Shown here piece after piece: positions 52,827-61,543 of a stretch of DNA of 64,000 nt. The DNA comes from Fulvimonas soli. GTDB lineage: Bacteria; Pseudomonadota; Gammaproteobacteria; Xanthomonadales; Rhodanobacteraceae. A program made the position numbers and the translations under genes. The notes beneath the pieces were generated by a model that did no database searches, was not told where the DNA came from, and saw nothing but the letters and a program-made list of their open reading frames with translations. Each line of letters opens with the position of its first letter. The first letter of the stretch is position 1. The DNA is taken from NCBI RefSeq assembly GCF_003148905.1, contig NZ_QGHC01000007.1, positions 124,001 to 188,000 on the forward strand, in the 5' to 3' direction.

Positions 52827-55529
52827 TCAGCGGCGATGGAACGGCACCAGCTCGGGGTAGTGCAGGCCGAAGCCCTGGGCCAGATCGATGCCCAGCGCGG
52901 TGAGCTCGGCCACGATGTCCTCCCCGTTCACCCACTCGGCCGCCACCTGCAGGCCGAGGCGGTGGCCGATGTCGCACACCGCGCGCACCATCGCGTGGCT
53001 GACCTGGTCGGTGAGCATGTCGCGGATGAAGCTGCCGTCGATCTTGATCAGGTCCACCGGCAGGTTCTTGAGGTAGCTGAAGGAGGACATGCCGGCGCCG
53101 AAGTCGTCCAGCGCCACCTTGCAGCCGGCCGCGCGCAGGCGGCCCATGAAGCGCGCCACCTTGGAGAGGTGGCGCACCGCCACGGTCTCGGTGATCTCGA
53201 AGCACACCCGCCCCGGCGCCACGCCGTGCTGCGCCAGCAGCTCGACGATGCGCCCGGCCAGCGCGTCGTCCTCGACGCTGGCGCCGGAGAGGTTGATGGT
53301 GGCCACCTCCAGCGCGGCGCCGGCCGGATGCAGGCAGTCGAAGTTGGCCAGCGCGGTCTCGATCACCCAGCGGTCGATGGTCGGCATCAGGCCGTAGTTC
53401 TCCGCCGCCGGCAGGAAGGTGCCGGGCAGCACCAGCCGGCCGTCGTCGTCGCGGAAGCGCAGCAGCAGCTCGATCCGCGGCCCGCGGCCCGGCTCCGGCA
53501 CCAGCGGGCGCAGCTCCTGGTAGGCCAGCACCAGCCGCCGTTCGTCCACCGCCCAGCGCAGGCGGTTCACCCATTCCATCTCGCTGCGCCGGCGCAGGGT
53601 GCGGTCGTCCTGCTCGGAGTACAGGTGCACGCGGTTGCGCCCCTGCTCCTTGGCCAGGTAGCAGGCGGCGTCGGCCTGCGCGAACAGCTCGTCGCGCGCC
53701 AGGCCCGGCCGGTCGATCATCACCACGCCGATGCTGGCGGTGATGGTGTAGCTGCGCTTGCCCCATACGAACACGTAGCCGTCGATGCGCTGGCGCAGCA
53801 GCTCGGCCATGCGCGCGGCGCCCTCGCGGTCGCCGATGCCGGCCAGCAGCAGGCCGAACTCGTCGCCGCCCAGCCGCGCCAGCACGTCGCCGGCGCGCAG
53901 GTGCTGGCGCAGCAGCACCGCCAGCTGGGCCAGCAGCTGGTCGCCGGCGGCGTGGCCGGAGGTGTCGTTGATCAGCTTGAACTGGTCCAGGTCGATGTAC
54001 AGCAGCGCGCAGGCGGACGCCGCGCCGACCTCGCCGAGCGCGCGCTCCAGGCGCCGCTCGAACTCCGGGCGGTTGTACAGGTCGGTGAGGCTGTCGTGGC
54101 TGGCCTGGTAGCCGAGCTGCTCGGTCAGCTCGCGCAGGCGCGAGATGTCGGCGGCCACCATCACCAGCTGGCGGCGGCCGTCCAGCTGCATCGGGGCGAG
54201 CGAGACGTTGGCCCAGAACTGCGCGTCCGCGCCGGCGCGCAGCAGCGCCTCGACGCCGTCGACCGCGGGGGTCTCCGCGTGCGCCAGCTTCAGCTGCTGC
54301 TCCGGGTCGACGAACACGTCCGCCAGCCGCATGCGCCCGACCGCGCCGCCCAACCGGGCGCGCGCGGCCTGGTTGGCGTACACGACCCGGCCCTCGTCGG
54401 CGTCGGCCAGCAGCACCAGCGCCGGCAGCATCTCGTTGAGCGCGCGGAAGCGCTCCTCGCTCTCGCGGTAGCGCTGGCTCATCCGCCAGCCGGCCTGCAG
54501 CGCGCGCCGCCGCGTGTCGCCCAGCAGCCAGGCCAGCACCCCGAGCAGCACGCTGATGATCGCACCGGGCAGCAGCACGGACTGCTGCCACGGCGGCGGC
54601 GGCAGGCCGGCGTCGAACGGCGCCATCACCAGCAGCCACTCGCGGCCGCCGTAGGGCAGCCGGCGCTCGAAGCTCAGCCCGCGCTCGGCGACCAGCGCCG
54701 GTATCGGCCGGCCCGGGGCGGAGTCGAACAGCGGCTGCGGCTGGCCGCCGGTGACGTCGGCGAGCTGGACGTGCATGCGCGCGGCGGCGTCGGCCGGCAG
54801 CGCGGTGCGCACCAGGTCGTCGACCAGGAACGACAGCCCGATCGTGCCGATGACGCGCGCGCGCCGCTGCTCCACCGTCCGCGGCGGATCGCCGGGCGAG
54901 TAGATCGGCAGCCGCATCACCACGCCCATGCCCGGATGGCGCCGGGCCACGTCCTGGATCAGGTGCATCGGGCCGGACAGCGTGCCGCGGTCGGTGTCGC
55001 GCGCGCTCAGCGCCGCGGCCAGGTTGCCCGGCTGCGCGGCCAGGTCCAGCCCCAGCAGCTGCGCGTTGCCCTCGCGCGGGGCGGCCATGCGGGTGACGTA
55101 GTGCTCGCCGTCCGGCCGCGCCTCGCGCGGCGCGTAGGCCAGCGCGAGCAGGCTCGGGAACAGCTCGCGCGCATGCAGGTTCTCGTAGAGCCGCTCGAAC
55201 TCCACCGGGGTCACGTCGTCGGAGGCGAGGAACACCGTCTGCACCGAGCGCACCAGCAGCTCGGTGGACTGCAGCTGCCGGAGCAGCTGGGTCTGGCTGC
55301 GGTCGACCACCACGGTGAGCTCGGCCTGGTAGCGCTCGGCCTGCTCGACGCGCTGGCGCTGGTACAGCGCCAGCGCGACGGCCAGCGCGCCGGCCAGGAC
55401 CAGCACGCCCCAGAGCCAGGTCGGCCAGCGCCCGGGATGCGGCAGCGCGAGCTCGTCGCCGGCGGCGAAGGCGCTGGCGCGCTCCCCGGGCGTGATCGCC
55501 TGTCTCCGCGATTCGCTGACCGCTCTCAC
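52827..55529 (-). CDS. Membrane-bound CHASE-PAS-GGDEF-EAL c-di-GMP signalling protein
   Basis: A 900-aa sensor. TM1 (WLWGVLVLAGALAVALAL, about 35-55), an extracytoplasmic CHASE domain (about 70-300; NLHARELFPSLLALAYAPREA, VIGTIGLSFLVDDLV), TM2 (SVLLPGAIISVLLGVLAWLLG), PAS (ALNEMLPALVLLADADEGRVVYANQAA), GGDEF (DSLTDLYNRPEFERRLERAL ... LARLGGDEFGLLLAG, motif intact) and a C-terminal EAL domain. In EAL the signature reads IELLLRF rather than EALLRW and the usual AEGVE reads AEWVN, but EITE and DDFGAGMSSFSYLKNLPVDLIKIDG remain. Cyclase activity is likely; phosphodiesterase activity is uncertain. The start chosen is GTG at 55529 with GAAGGGGG near; ATG 55553 is an alternative. Confidence 0.88.
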   Translation of the reverse strand: MRAVSESRRQAITPGERASAFAAGDELALPHPGRWPTWLWGVLVLAGALAVALALYQRQRVEQAERYQAELTVVVDRSQTQLLRQLQSTELLVRSVQTVFLASDDVTPVEFERLYENLHARELFPSLLALAYAPREARPDGEHYVTRMAAPREGNAQLLGLDLAAQPGNLAAALSARDTDRGTLSGPMHLIQDVARRHPGMGVVMRLPIYSPGDPPRTVEQRRARVIGTIGLSFLVDDLVRTALPADAAARMHVQLADVTGGQPQPLFDSAPGRPIPALVAERGLSFERRLPYGGREWLLVMAPFDAGLPPPPWQQSVLLPGAIISVLLGVLAWLLGDTRRRALQAGWRMSQRYRESEERFRALNEMLPALVLLADADEGRVVYANQAARARLGGAVGRMRLADVFVDPEQQLKLAHAETPAVDGVEALLRAGADAQFWANVSLAPMQLDGRRQLVMVAADISRLRELTEQLGYQASHDSLTDLYNRPEFERRLERALGEVGAASACALLYIDLDQFKLINDTSGHAAGDQLLAQLAVLLRQHLRAGDVLARLGGDEFGLLLAGIGDREGAARMAELLRQRIDGYVFVWGKRSYTITASIGVVMIDRPGLARDELFAQADAACYLAKEQGRNRVHLYSEQDDRTLRRRSEMEWVNRLRWAVDERRLVLAYQELRPLVPEPGRGPRIELLLRFRDDDGRLVLPGTFLPAAENYGLMPTIDRWVIETALANFDCLHPAGAALEVATINLSGASVEDDALAGRIVELLAQHGVAPGRVCFEITETVAVRHLSKVARFMGRLRAAGCKVALDDFGAGMSSFSYLKNLPVDLIKIDGSFIRDMLTDQVSHAMVRAVCDIGHRLGLQVAAEWVNGEDIVAELTALGIDLAQGFGLHYPELVPFHRR

Positions 55530-55609
55530 CCAGCCCCCTTCCCCGGGCCCCATCCAGGCCCAGGCGACGTGCATAGCACAGCCGGCATCCCGGCACCAGC
55601 GCCGGGCGG

Positions 55610-58264
55610 TCAGCCGGCGCGCGGCTTGGCGCGGTGCGTGGGCGTGGCCGTCCACGGGTCGTCCGGCCACGGATGCCTGGGATAGCGGCCCTTCAGCTCC
55701 TTCTTCACTTCCGGGTAGGTGCGTTCCCAGAAGCCCCTGAGGTCCTGCGTGACCTGGATCGGCCGACCCGCCGGCGAGAGCAGGTGCAGCGTCACCGGCA
55801 CGCGGCCGCCGGCCACGCGCGGCGTGTCGGCCAGGCCGAACAGCTCCTGCAGCTTCACCGCCAGCACCGGCGGCGCGCCGGGCACGTATTCGAGCCGGCG
55901 CGCCTGGCCGCTGGGCACCACCAGGCTGTCCGGCGCCTGCGCGTCGAGCGCGCGGCGCTGCTCGTAGTCGAGCATGGCGGCCAGCGCCTGCGAGAGTTCC
56001 TCCGCCGCCAGCGCGTCGAGGCGGCGCTTGCCGGCCAGGTGCGGCGCGAGCCAGTCCCCCAGCGTGGCGAGCAGGCGCGCGTCGGACAGGTCGGGCAGGC
56101 CCAGCTCCGGCATCCAGCCGCGCAGCGCCTGCACGCGCAGGCGCAGGCGCTGCGCCGCCTCGCTCCACGGCAGCGCGTCCAGGCCGCGGTCGCGGACCGC
56201 GGCGATGAGCGCCGGCAGCGCGTCCTCCGGCCGCACCGGCACGCTGCGCCGCTCCAGCACGATGGCGCCGAAGCGGCGTTCCTCGAACGCCTCCGCCGCG
56301 CCGCGCGCCTCGTTCCAGCGCGCCACGCGCTCGCGCGCGAAGCCGTGCGGGAGCTCGGCCTCCAGCACGCGCGGGTCCAGCGGCGCGGCGGCGAGGATCA
56401 GGCTGTCGCGCGCCTCGTGGCGCAGGTCCAGCGCGACCAGCCAGGGCTCGCCGAGCAGCGCGGTCTGCTCGGCGAGGCACGCGCCGCGCCCGCTGGCCAG
56501 CGTGTAGCGCAGCGGGTTGGCCACGTCGCGCCGCGCGACGCGGTCGGGGAAGGCGTGCAGCAGCAGGTCGCCGACGGCGTGGCTGTCGGGCACGCCGCTG
56601 GCGGCGGTGCGCACGTCCAGGCGCCGGCGCCAGCCCTTGGCCGCCTGCTCGATCGCGGCCAGCGCGCCGGCGTCGGCCTGCACGCCGGGTGTGCCGCCGC
56701 CGCGGCGGTCGCGCCAGGCGTGCAGCGCGGCCACGCGCGCGCGGAAGTCGTCGCTGCGCGCGGCCTCGCCGCGCAGCGGCGAGCGCGCCTCCATCAGCGC
56801 CAGCAGGTCGGCCACCAGCGCGAGGCGTTCCGGCGGCGCGCGCAGCGCGGCGGCGCCGAGCCGCGGCGTGGCGCCGAGCTCCAGCATGCGCCGGCCCAGC
56901 GCGGTGATGCGGCCGTCCGCGTCCAGCGCGCCGAGCTGTGCGAGCAGCTCGCGCGCCTGCGCCAGCGCGCCGGCGGGCGGCGGGTCGAGCCAGAGCAGCG
57001 CGGCGGCGCCATCCGCCGTGACGCCCCACGCGGCCAGTTCCAGCGCGAGGCCGGACAGCTCGGCCTGCACGATCTCGGCGGTGCGCGAGGGCTCCAGCCG
57101 CCGGCTCTGCGGCCACAGCCGGTAGGCCGCACCCTCCGCCACGCGGCCGGCGCGGCCGGCGCGCTGGTCGGCCGAGGCCTGCGAGACGAACACCGTCTCC
57201 AGCCGGGTGAAGCCGGTATTGGGATCGAAGCGCGGCTCGCGCGCCAGGCCCGAGTCCACCACCGCGCGGATGCCCGGCAGCGTGACGCTGGACTCGGCCA
57301 CGTTGGTGGCCAGCACCACGCGGCGGGTGCCGGGATCGGCGGGGGCCAGCGCGAGCTGCTGCTCGGCGAGGGAGAGCTCGCCGTGCAGCGCGACGATCTC
57401 GATCTCCATGCCTTCCCTTCTCCCGTCGGGAGAAGGTGCCCCGGCAGGGGCGGATGAGGGTCCGGTCGAAGCAGAACGTCCCGCTACGGTCGAACCCTCA
57501 CCCCCAGCCCCTCTCCCGACGGGAGAGGGGAGCGAAGCGGACTGCTGCGCCAGCAGCGCCTGCGCCCGCGCGATCTCGCGCCGGCCCGGCAGGAAGGCGA
57601 GCACGTCGCCCTCGTTCTCCGCCAGCGCCTGCCGCACCACGCGCGCCAGGTGCTGCTCGGGGCTTTCCTGCGCGCGCGCCGGCGGGTGCTCGATGCGCAC
57701 CGGGAAGCTGCGGCCGGGGCTGGAGAGGCGCGGCGCGTCCAGCCAGCGCGCGATGCGCTCGCCGTCCAGCGTGGCCGACATCACCACCAGGCGCAGGTCC
57801 GGGCGCAGCGTGGCCTGCACGTCCAGCGCCAGCGCGGCGCCGAGGTCGGCGGCCAGGTGCCGCTCGTGGAACTCGTCGAACAGGATCGCGCCGATCCCGG
57901 CCAGCTCCGGGTCGTCCTGGATCAGCCGGGTGAGGATGCCCTCGGTGACCACCTCGATGCGCGTGGCCGCGCTCGTGCGCGACTCGAAGCGGATGCGGTA
58001 GCCCACCGTCCGCCCGAGCTCCTCGCCGAGCTGGCGCGCCATGAACTGCGCCGCCGCGCGCGCGGCGATGCGGCGCGGCTCCAGCATCACGATCTTCCGC
58101 CCTTCCAGCCACGGCGCGTCGAGCAGCGCCAGCGGCACCTGGGTGGTCTTGCCGGCGCCCGGCGGCGCCTCCAGCACCAGCCGCGGCGCGACGGCCAGCG
58201 CGGCGCGGATCCCGGGCAGCAGCGGGGTGATGGGGAACGAAGGCGGCGCGGTCATCGCGCCCAT
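55610..58264 (-). CDS. hrpB: ATP-dependent helicase HrpB (DEAH-type), with repeat-derived insertion
   Basis: An 884-aa superfamily 2 helicase of the HrpB type. Motif I APPGAGKTTQ (residues 33-42), motif Ia LEPRRIAARA, motif II DEFH (130-133), motif III VMSATLDG, later VLATNVAESSVTLPGIRAVVDSGLARE, QRAGRAGR and the HrpB C-terminal domain (ERTYPEVKKELKGRYPRHPWPDDP). A segment of about 44 residues (about 242-285; SASLPSPVGRGAGGEG...SPDGRREG) interrupts the domain-2 entry between ALLAQQ and MEIEIVALHGELSL; it is encoded by palindromic intergenic repeats at 57412-57535, in frame. HrpB function is not well defined in bacteria. Start 58264 is the first ATG of MGAMTAPPSF. Confidence 0.9.
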   Translation of the reverse strand: MGAMTAPPSFPITPLLPGIRAALAVAPRLVLEAPPGAGKTTQVPLALLDAPWLEGRKIVMLEPRRIAARAAAQFMARQLGEELGRTVGYRIRFESRTSAATRIEVVTEGILTRLIQDDPELAGIGAILFDEFHERHLAADLGAALALDVQATLRPDLRLVVMSATLDGERIARWLDAPRLSSPGRSFPVRIEHPPARAQESPEQHLARVVRQALAENEGDVLAFLPGRREIARAQALLAQQSASLPSPVGRGAGGEGSTVAGRSASTGPSSAPAGAPSPDGRREGMEIEIVALHGELSLAEQQLALAPADPGTRRVVLATNVAESSVTLPGIRAVVDSGLAREPRFDPNTGFTRLETVFVSQASADQRAGRAGRVAEGAAYRLWPQSRRLEPSRTAEIVQAELSGLALELAAWGVTADGAAALLWLDPPPAGALAQARELLAQLGALDADGRITALGRRMLELGATPRLGAAALRAPPERLALVADLLALMEARSPLRGEAARSDDFRARVAALHAWRDRRGGGTPGVQADAGALAAIEQAAKGWRRRLDVRTAASGVPDSHAVGDLLLHAFPDRVARRDVANPLRYTLASGRGACLAEQTALLGEPWLVALDLRHEARDSLILAAAPLDPRVLEAELPHGFARERVARWNEARGAAEAFEERRFGAIVLERRSVPVRPEDALPALIAAVRDRGLDALPWSEAAQRLRLRVQALRGWMPELGLPDLSDARLLATLGDWLAPHLAGKRRLDALAAEELSQALAAMLDYEQRRALDAQAPDSLVVPSGQARRLEYVPGAPPVLAVKLQELFGLADTPRVAGGRVPVTLHLLSPAGRPIQVTQDLRGFWERTYPEVKKELKGRYPRHPWPDDPWTATPTHRAKPRAG
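57416..57530. repeat. REP-like palindromes inside the hrpB coding sequence
   Basis: Two palindromes, CCTTCTCCC-GTC-GGGAGAAGG (57416-57436) and CCCCTCTCCC-GAC-GGGAGAGGGG (57508-57530), flank about 70 bp and are of the same family as the hairpins at 44670-44860 and 58335-58370. They are read through in frame in hrpB. Confidence 0.8.
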
Positions 58265-58334
58265 GATAGCGGCGCGGGCACGGCCCCCCGGCGGGCGTCG
58301 ACCCACGGAAGCCACGGACGCTGCGGCGAGTCCG

Positions 58335-58370
58335 CCCCTCACCCCGGCCCTCTCCCCGGAGGGGAGAGGG
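58335..58370. repeat. REP-like palindrome downstream of xpsD and upstream of hrpB
   Basis: CCCTCTCCCC-GGA-GGGGAGAGGG hairpin (58348-58370) with a leading CCCCTCACCCCGG. The 36-bp unit is identical to 44825-44860. It lies in the 186-bp gap between the xpsD stop and the hrpB start. Confidence 0.8.
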
Positions 58371-58450
58371 CGTCACGGCGCCGGACCTTGCGTGCGGCTC
58401 GACGCTCGTCGCCCGCGCCACGGGAATGCGAGTCGGCGCGCTCCCTGCTC

Positions 58451-60799
58451 CTAGGGCTTGGCCGCCGCTCCCGTTTCCCTGCTTCCCGCCCGCAGCGGCG
58501 CCAGCGACTCGAACTTGCGCTGGTACTCGTCCGTGACCTGGCGCGCCTCCTCGCTGCTGCTGATCACGCGCGGCGTGATCAGCACGATCAGCTCGGTGCG
58601 GTTGCGGCTGCGGCTGGTGCTGCCGAACAGGCGGCCCAGCACCGGGATGCGGTTGAGGCCGGGGATGCCGGTGTCGGTCTGGCCCTCGTCCTGCTGGATC
58701 AGGCCGCCGAGCAGCACGGTCTGCCCGCTCTGCACGGCCACCTCGGTCGTCATCGCGCGCTGCGACACCGAGGGGTTGCCGTTGGTGGCGTGCGTATAGT
58801 CCGGCGTGCTGACGATCTGTTGCACGTTGAGATAGACCAGGCCGCCCGGGTTCACCCGCGGCTGCACCGCCAATTGCACGCCGGTGTTCAAATAGGTGAC
58901 CGAGTTGTAGGTGTTGTCGGTGCCGATGGCGGACACGCTGGTCTGGTTGATCGGCACCTGGTCGCCGACATTGAACATGGCAGTCTGGTTGTTGAGCACC
59001 ACCAGCGACGGCGCCGACAGGGTCTTGGTATTGCCGCTGACTTCCAGCGCGCGCAAGGCCACCTGCAGATTGTGGTTCACGAAGGAATAGAAGAACCCGT
59101 CGCCAGGCGAAGTCGATGAGCCCGGGTTATAAGTAGCGCCGCCCTGGCCCAGCGCCCATTGCTGCTGGTTGCCGGGCTGGCCGGGCGTGTAATTGCCGTT
59201 GCTGTCGACCGAGCCGCCGATCAGCCCTTCCAGATACCACTGCACGCCGAAGCTGAACTGCCCGGTGAGCTTGACCTCCAGGATGCGCGTCTCGATCTGC
59301 ACCTGCAGCGGCACGTTGTCCAGGCGCTTGATCGCCGTCTCGATCTCGTTCCACTGCGAGGGCCGCGTGCGCACCAGCAACTGGTTGTTGGCGTCCACCG
59401 AGCTGATCCGGGTGACGCCGTCGGACGAGCTGTACTGCTGGTCGGCGCTGGCGCCGGTCGCGCCGCCGCCGCCCGCGGCCAGGCCGCCGCCGTTGACGAA
59501 GCCGGTGCCCGTCGTCCCCGCGTCGCGGCCTCCCCCGGCGGTGCCGCCGAGCCCGCCGGCCGACGTGCCGTTGAGGCCGCCGTTGCCGGCATTGCCGAAG
59601 CCGCCGGCGCTGCCGAAGCTGCCGGCCAGGCTGCCCATGGCTGCGCCGCCGGCGCCGCCGGTACTGCCCAGCGTGCCCGAGGTGAGGCCCGGCCCCACCT
59701 GCCCGCCCTGCTCCGAGCCGCCGCCGGCGCCGTTGGCATAGATCTGCGCCAGGTAGCGCGCCAGGTCGGAGGCCTTGATGTTGCGCACGTCGTACACGTA
59801 CAGCTGCGGCTCGTTGCCGCCGCCGCGGTCGATGCGCGCGATCCACTCGCCCACCTCCTGCAGGTAGTCCGGCTGCGTGCTGATCACCACCAGCGCGTTG
59901 GTGCGCTCGATCGGGATGAAGCGCAGCATGCCGGCCAGCGGCGTGTCGCCGCTCTTGCCGAACATGGCGTCGAGCTTGGGCATCAGCTCGGTCACGTTGG
60001 CGCGCTCCAGGCTGAACACGCCCACCGACATGCCGCGCAGCCAGTCCACGTCGAAGGTCTGCACGGTGCGCTGGTAGTTGGCGAGCTCGTCCGACGTGCC
60101 GGACAGCACGATCAGGTTGCGCGCCGGGTCGACCAGCAGCACCGAGTCCGGCCGCGCGAACGGCTTGATCAGCTTCTGCATCTCCGCCGCGCCGATGTAG
60201 CGCAGCGGGAACAGCCGCGCCTGCAGGCCGCCGACCGGCGCGCTGGCGCCCAGCCCCGGCACCAGGTTGCCGGCCACCGCTTCCTTGGCCGGCATCACCA
60301 CGTAGCCGTCGCCGCGCTGCACCAGCGCGTTGCCGGTCCAGGACAGCAGGGTCTCCAGGATCGGCAGCGCCTGGCTGGAATCCACCGGCTGCGCGGTGGA
60401 GAAGGACACGTTGCCCTGCACGCCGGGCACGATGGTGTAGTTCTTCTTCAGCAGGTCGCCCAGGATCGCCTTCACCACCGCCTGCACCGGCTGGTTCTCG
60501 AAGTTGAGGGTGACCGCGCCGTCGCCGGCGGCCGGCGCGCGCGGCGCGGCCAGCGGCGTGGGGCGGATGAAGCGGCCGCTGCCGTTGCTCAGCTGCGGCC
60601 GCGTGGCGCCCTCGGCCGGCGCGGCGTTGCGGTTGTTGAGCGGCAGCGGCGCGGGCGCGGGCAGCTCGGTGCCGGCCATGGCCTCGCGCTGGAGTTCGCC
60701 GTTGTCCTGCGGCTGCGGCAGGCTGGCGCAGCCGGCCAGGCAGACCAGCAGGGCGGCCAGGCCGGCACGGGCGAGCGGGAGCTTGAACAGGCGGGACAT
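58451..60799 (-). CDS. xpsD: Type II secretion system secretin (GspD/XpsD)
   Basis: A 782-aa outer-membrane lipoprotein secretin: lipobox VCLAGCAS (Cys24), N0/N1-type domains (VTLNFENQPVQAVVKAILGDLLKKNYTIVPGVQGNVSFSTAQPV; RYIGAAEMQKLIKPFARPDSVLLVDPARNLIVLSGT), N2/N3 (GVFSLERANVTELMPKLDAMFG; LYVYDVRNIKASDLARYLAQIY), a Gly/Ser-rich insertion (about residues 370-480) and a C-terminal secretin domain (VQIETRILEVKLTGQFSFGVQWYLEG; AVQSGQTVLLGGLIQQDE; GIPGLNRIPVLGRLFGSTSRSRNRTELIVLITPRVI). It ends the xps operon and forms the export pore for folded exoproteins. Confidence 0.95.
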   Translation of the reverse strand: MSRLFKLPLARAGLAALLVCLAGCASLPQPQDNGELQREAMAGTELPAPAPLPLNNRNAAPAEGATRPQLSNGSGRFIRPTPLAAPRAPAAGDGAVTLNFENQPVQAVVKAILGDLLKKNYTIVPGVQGNVSFSTAQPVDSSQALPILETLLSWTGNALVQRGDGYVVMPAKEAVAGNLVPGLGASAPVGGLQARLFPLRYIGAAEMQKLIKPFARPDSVLLVDPARNLIVLSGTSDELANYQRTVQTFDVDWLRGMSVGVFSLERANVTELMPKLDAMFGKSGDTPLAGMLRFIPIERTNALVVISTQPDYLQEVGEWIARIDRGGGNEPQLYVYDVRNIKASDLARYLAQIYANGAGGGSEQGGQVGPGLTSGTLGSTGGAGGAAMGSLAGSFGSAGGFGNAGNGGLNGTSAGGLGGTAGGGRDAGTTGTGFVNGGGLAAGGGGATGASADQQYSSSDGVTRISSVDANNQLLVRTRPSQWNEIETAIKRLDNVPLQVQIETRILEVKLTGQFSFGVQWYLEGLIGGSVDSNGNYTPGQPGNQQQWALGQGGATYNPGSSTSPGDGFFYSFVNHNLQVALRALEVSGNTKTLSAPSLVVLNNQTAMFNVGDQVPINQTSVSAIGTDNTYNSVTYLNTGVQLAVQPRVNPGGLVYLNVQQIVSTPDYTHATNGNPSVSQRAMTTEVAVQSGQTVLLGGLIQQDEGQTDTGIPGLNRIPVLGRLFGSTSRSRNRTELIVLITPRVISSSEEARQVTDEYQRKFESLAPLRAGSRETGAAAKP

Positions 60800-60802
60800 G
60801 GA

Positions 60803-61543
60803 TCAGCGATCTCCTTGATGGTTCCCGGCCGCCTGCGCGGCCCGGCGTTTCTCGATGAGGGCCTTGAGCTGCTGCACGCGCGCGGCCTGGGTGGCGGCCT
60901 CGTCCTGGCGCGGGCGTTCCTCGCGGTCCGGGCTGTCGCCGCCGGCGACCACCCGCATCGGCACGGGCCGGCCCACCGGCCTGACCAGCTCCGCCGGCGG
61001 CGGCGCGGCGGCGCCTCCGGCCGGCGGCGGTTGCGGCACCGGGCCGCCGGCGCGGCTGGGCGCGTCGATCGGCGCGCCGGCGGGCAGTTCCATCTCGACG
61101 CGCCCGCCGGCGCCCTCGAACACCGCCCCGCGCGGGCGGACCTCGACCAGGGTGCTGCTGCCGTCCGGCAGCGCGGCGCCCTCGCGCACGCGCACCTCGG
61201 TGCCGTCGCGGCCGCGCAGCAGCGCCATGCGCAGCTGCGGGGTGAGGATGATGCCGGTGAGCTGCAGCTCGCCCAGGTTGCCGTTGCCGGCGGCGGCGCG
61301 CGCCACCGGCCGCCGCGACGGGTTGAACAGCGGGCGCGTCCACACCTCGGCGAACTGCTGCAGCGGCGGCGCCGGCGGCAGCGGCCGCGCGGCGTGCGCG
61401 TCGGGCGGCGCCGCGGCGGCGCGCGGCGGGTCCCAGCGCACGCCGCGGCCGAGCCCGGCCAGCAGCGCCAGCAGCAGCAGGCCGAGCAGCGCGGCGAGGA
61501 TCGCCAGCGGCGGCGTGAGCCGGCGTTGCGCGGCGGCGTTCAC
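60803..61543 (-). CDS. xpsN: Type II secretion protein N (XpsN, GspC-like role)
   Basis: A 246-aa bitopic protein: N-terminal TM (PLAILAALLGLLLLALLAGLG), Pro/Ala periplasmic linker, a short HR-like domain (LGELQLTGIILTPQLRMALLRGRDGTEVRVREGAALPDGSSTLVEVRPRGAVFEG) as in GspC, and a C-terminal Glu/Arg/Ala coil. Its place just before xpsD matches xpsN of Xanthomonas, which links inner-membrane XpsL/M to the XpsD secretin. Start is the GTG at 61543 in the GTGA overlap with xpsM. Confidence 0.85.
   Translation of the reverse strand: MNAAAQRRLTPPLAILAALLGLLLLALLAGLGRGVRWDPPRAAAAPPDAHAARPLPPAPPLQQFAEVWTRPLFNPSRRPVARAAAGNGNLGELQLTGIILTPQLRMALLRGRDGTEVRVREGAALPDGSSTLVEVRPRGAVFEGAGGRVEMELPAGAPIDAPSRAGGPVPQPPPAGGAAAPPPAELVRPVGRPVPMRVVAGGDSPDREERPRQDEAATQAARVQQLKALIEKRRAAQAAGNHQGDR

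Noticed and set aside
52755-55685. 976-codon open frame antisense to the GGDEF/EAL gene
   Set aside because: GC-rich shadow frame full of His/Gln/Arg/Ala with no domain, opposite a gene with clear motifs.
59460-59740. Repeat-like DNA in xpsD resembling an array
   Set aside because: It encodes a Gly/Ala-rich linker in frame; no regular repeat-spacer unit.
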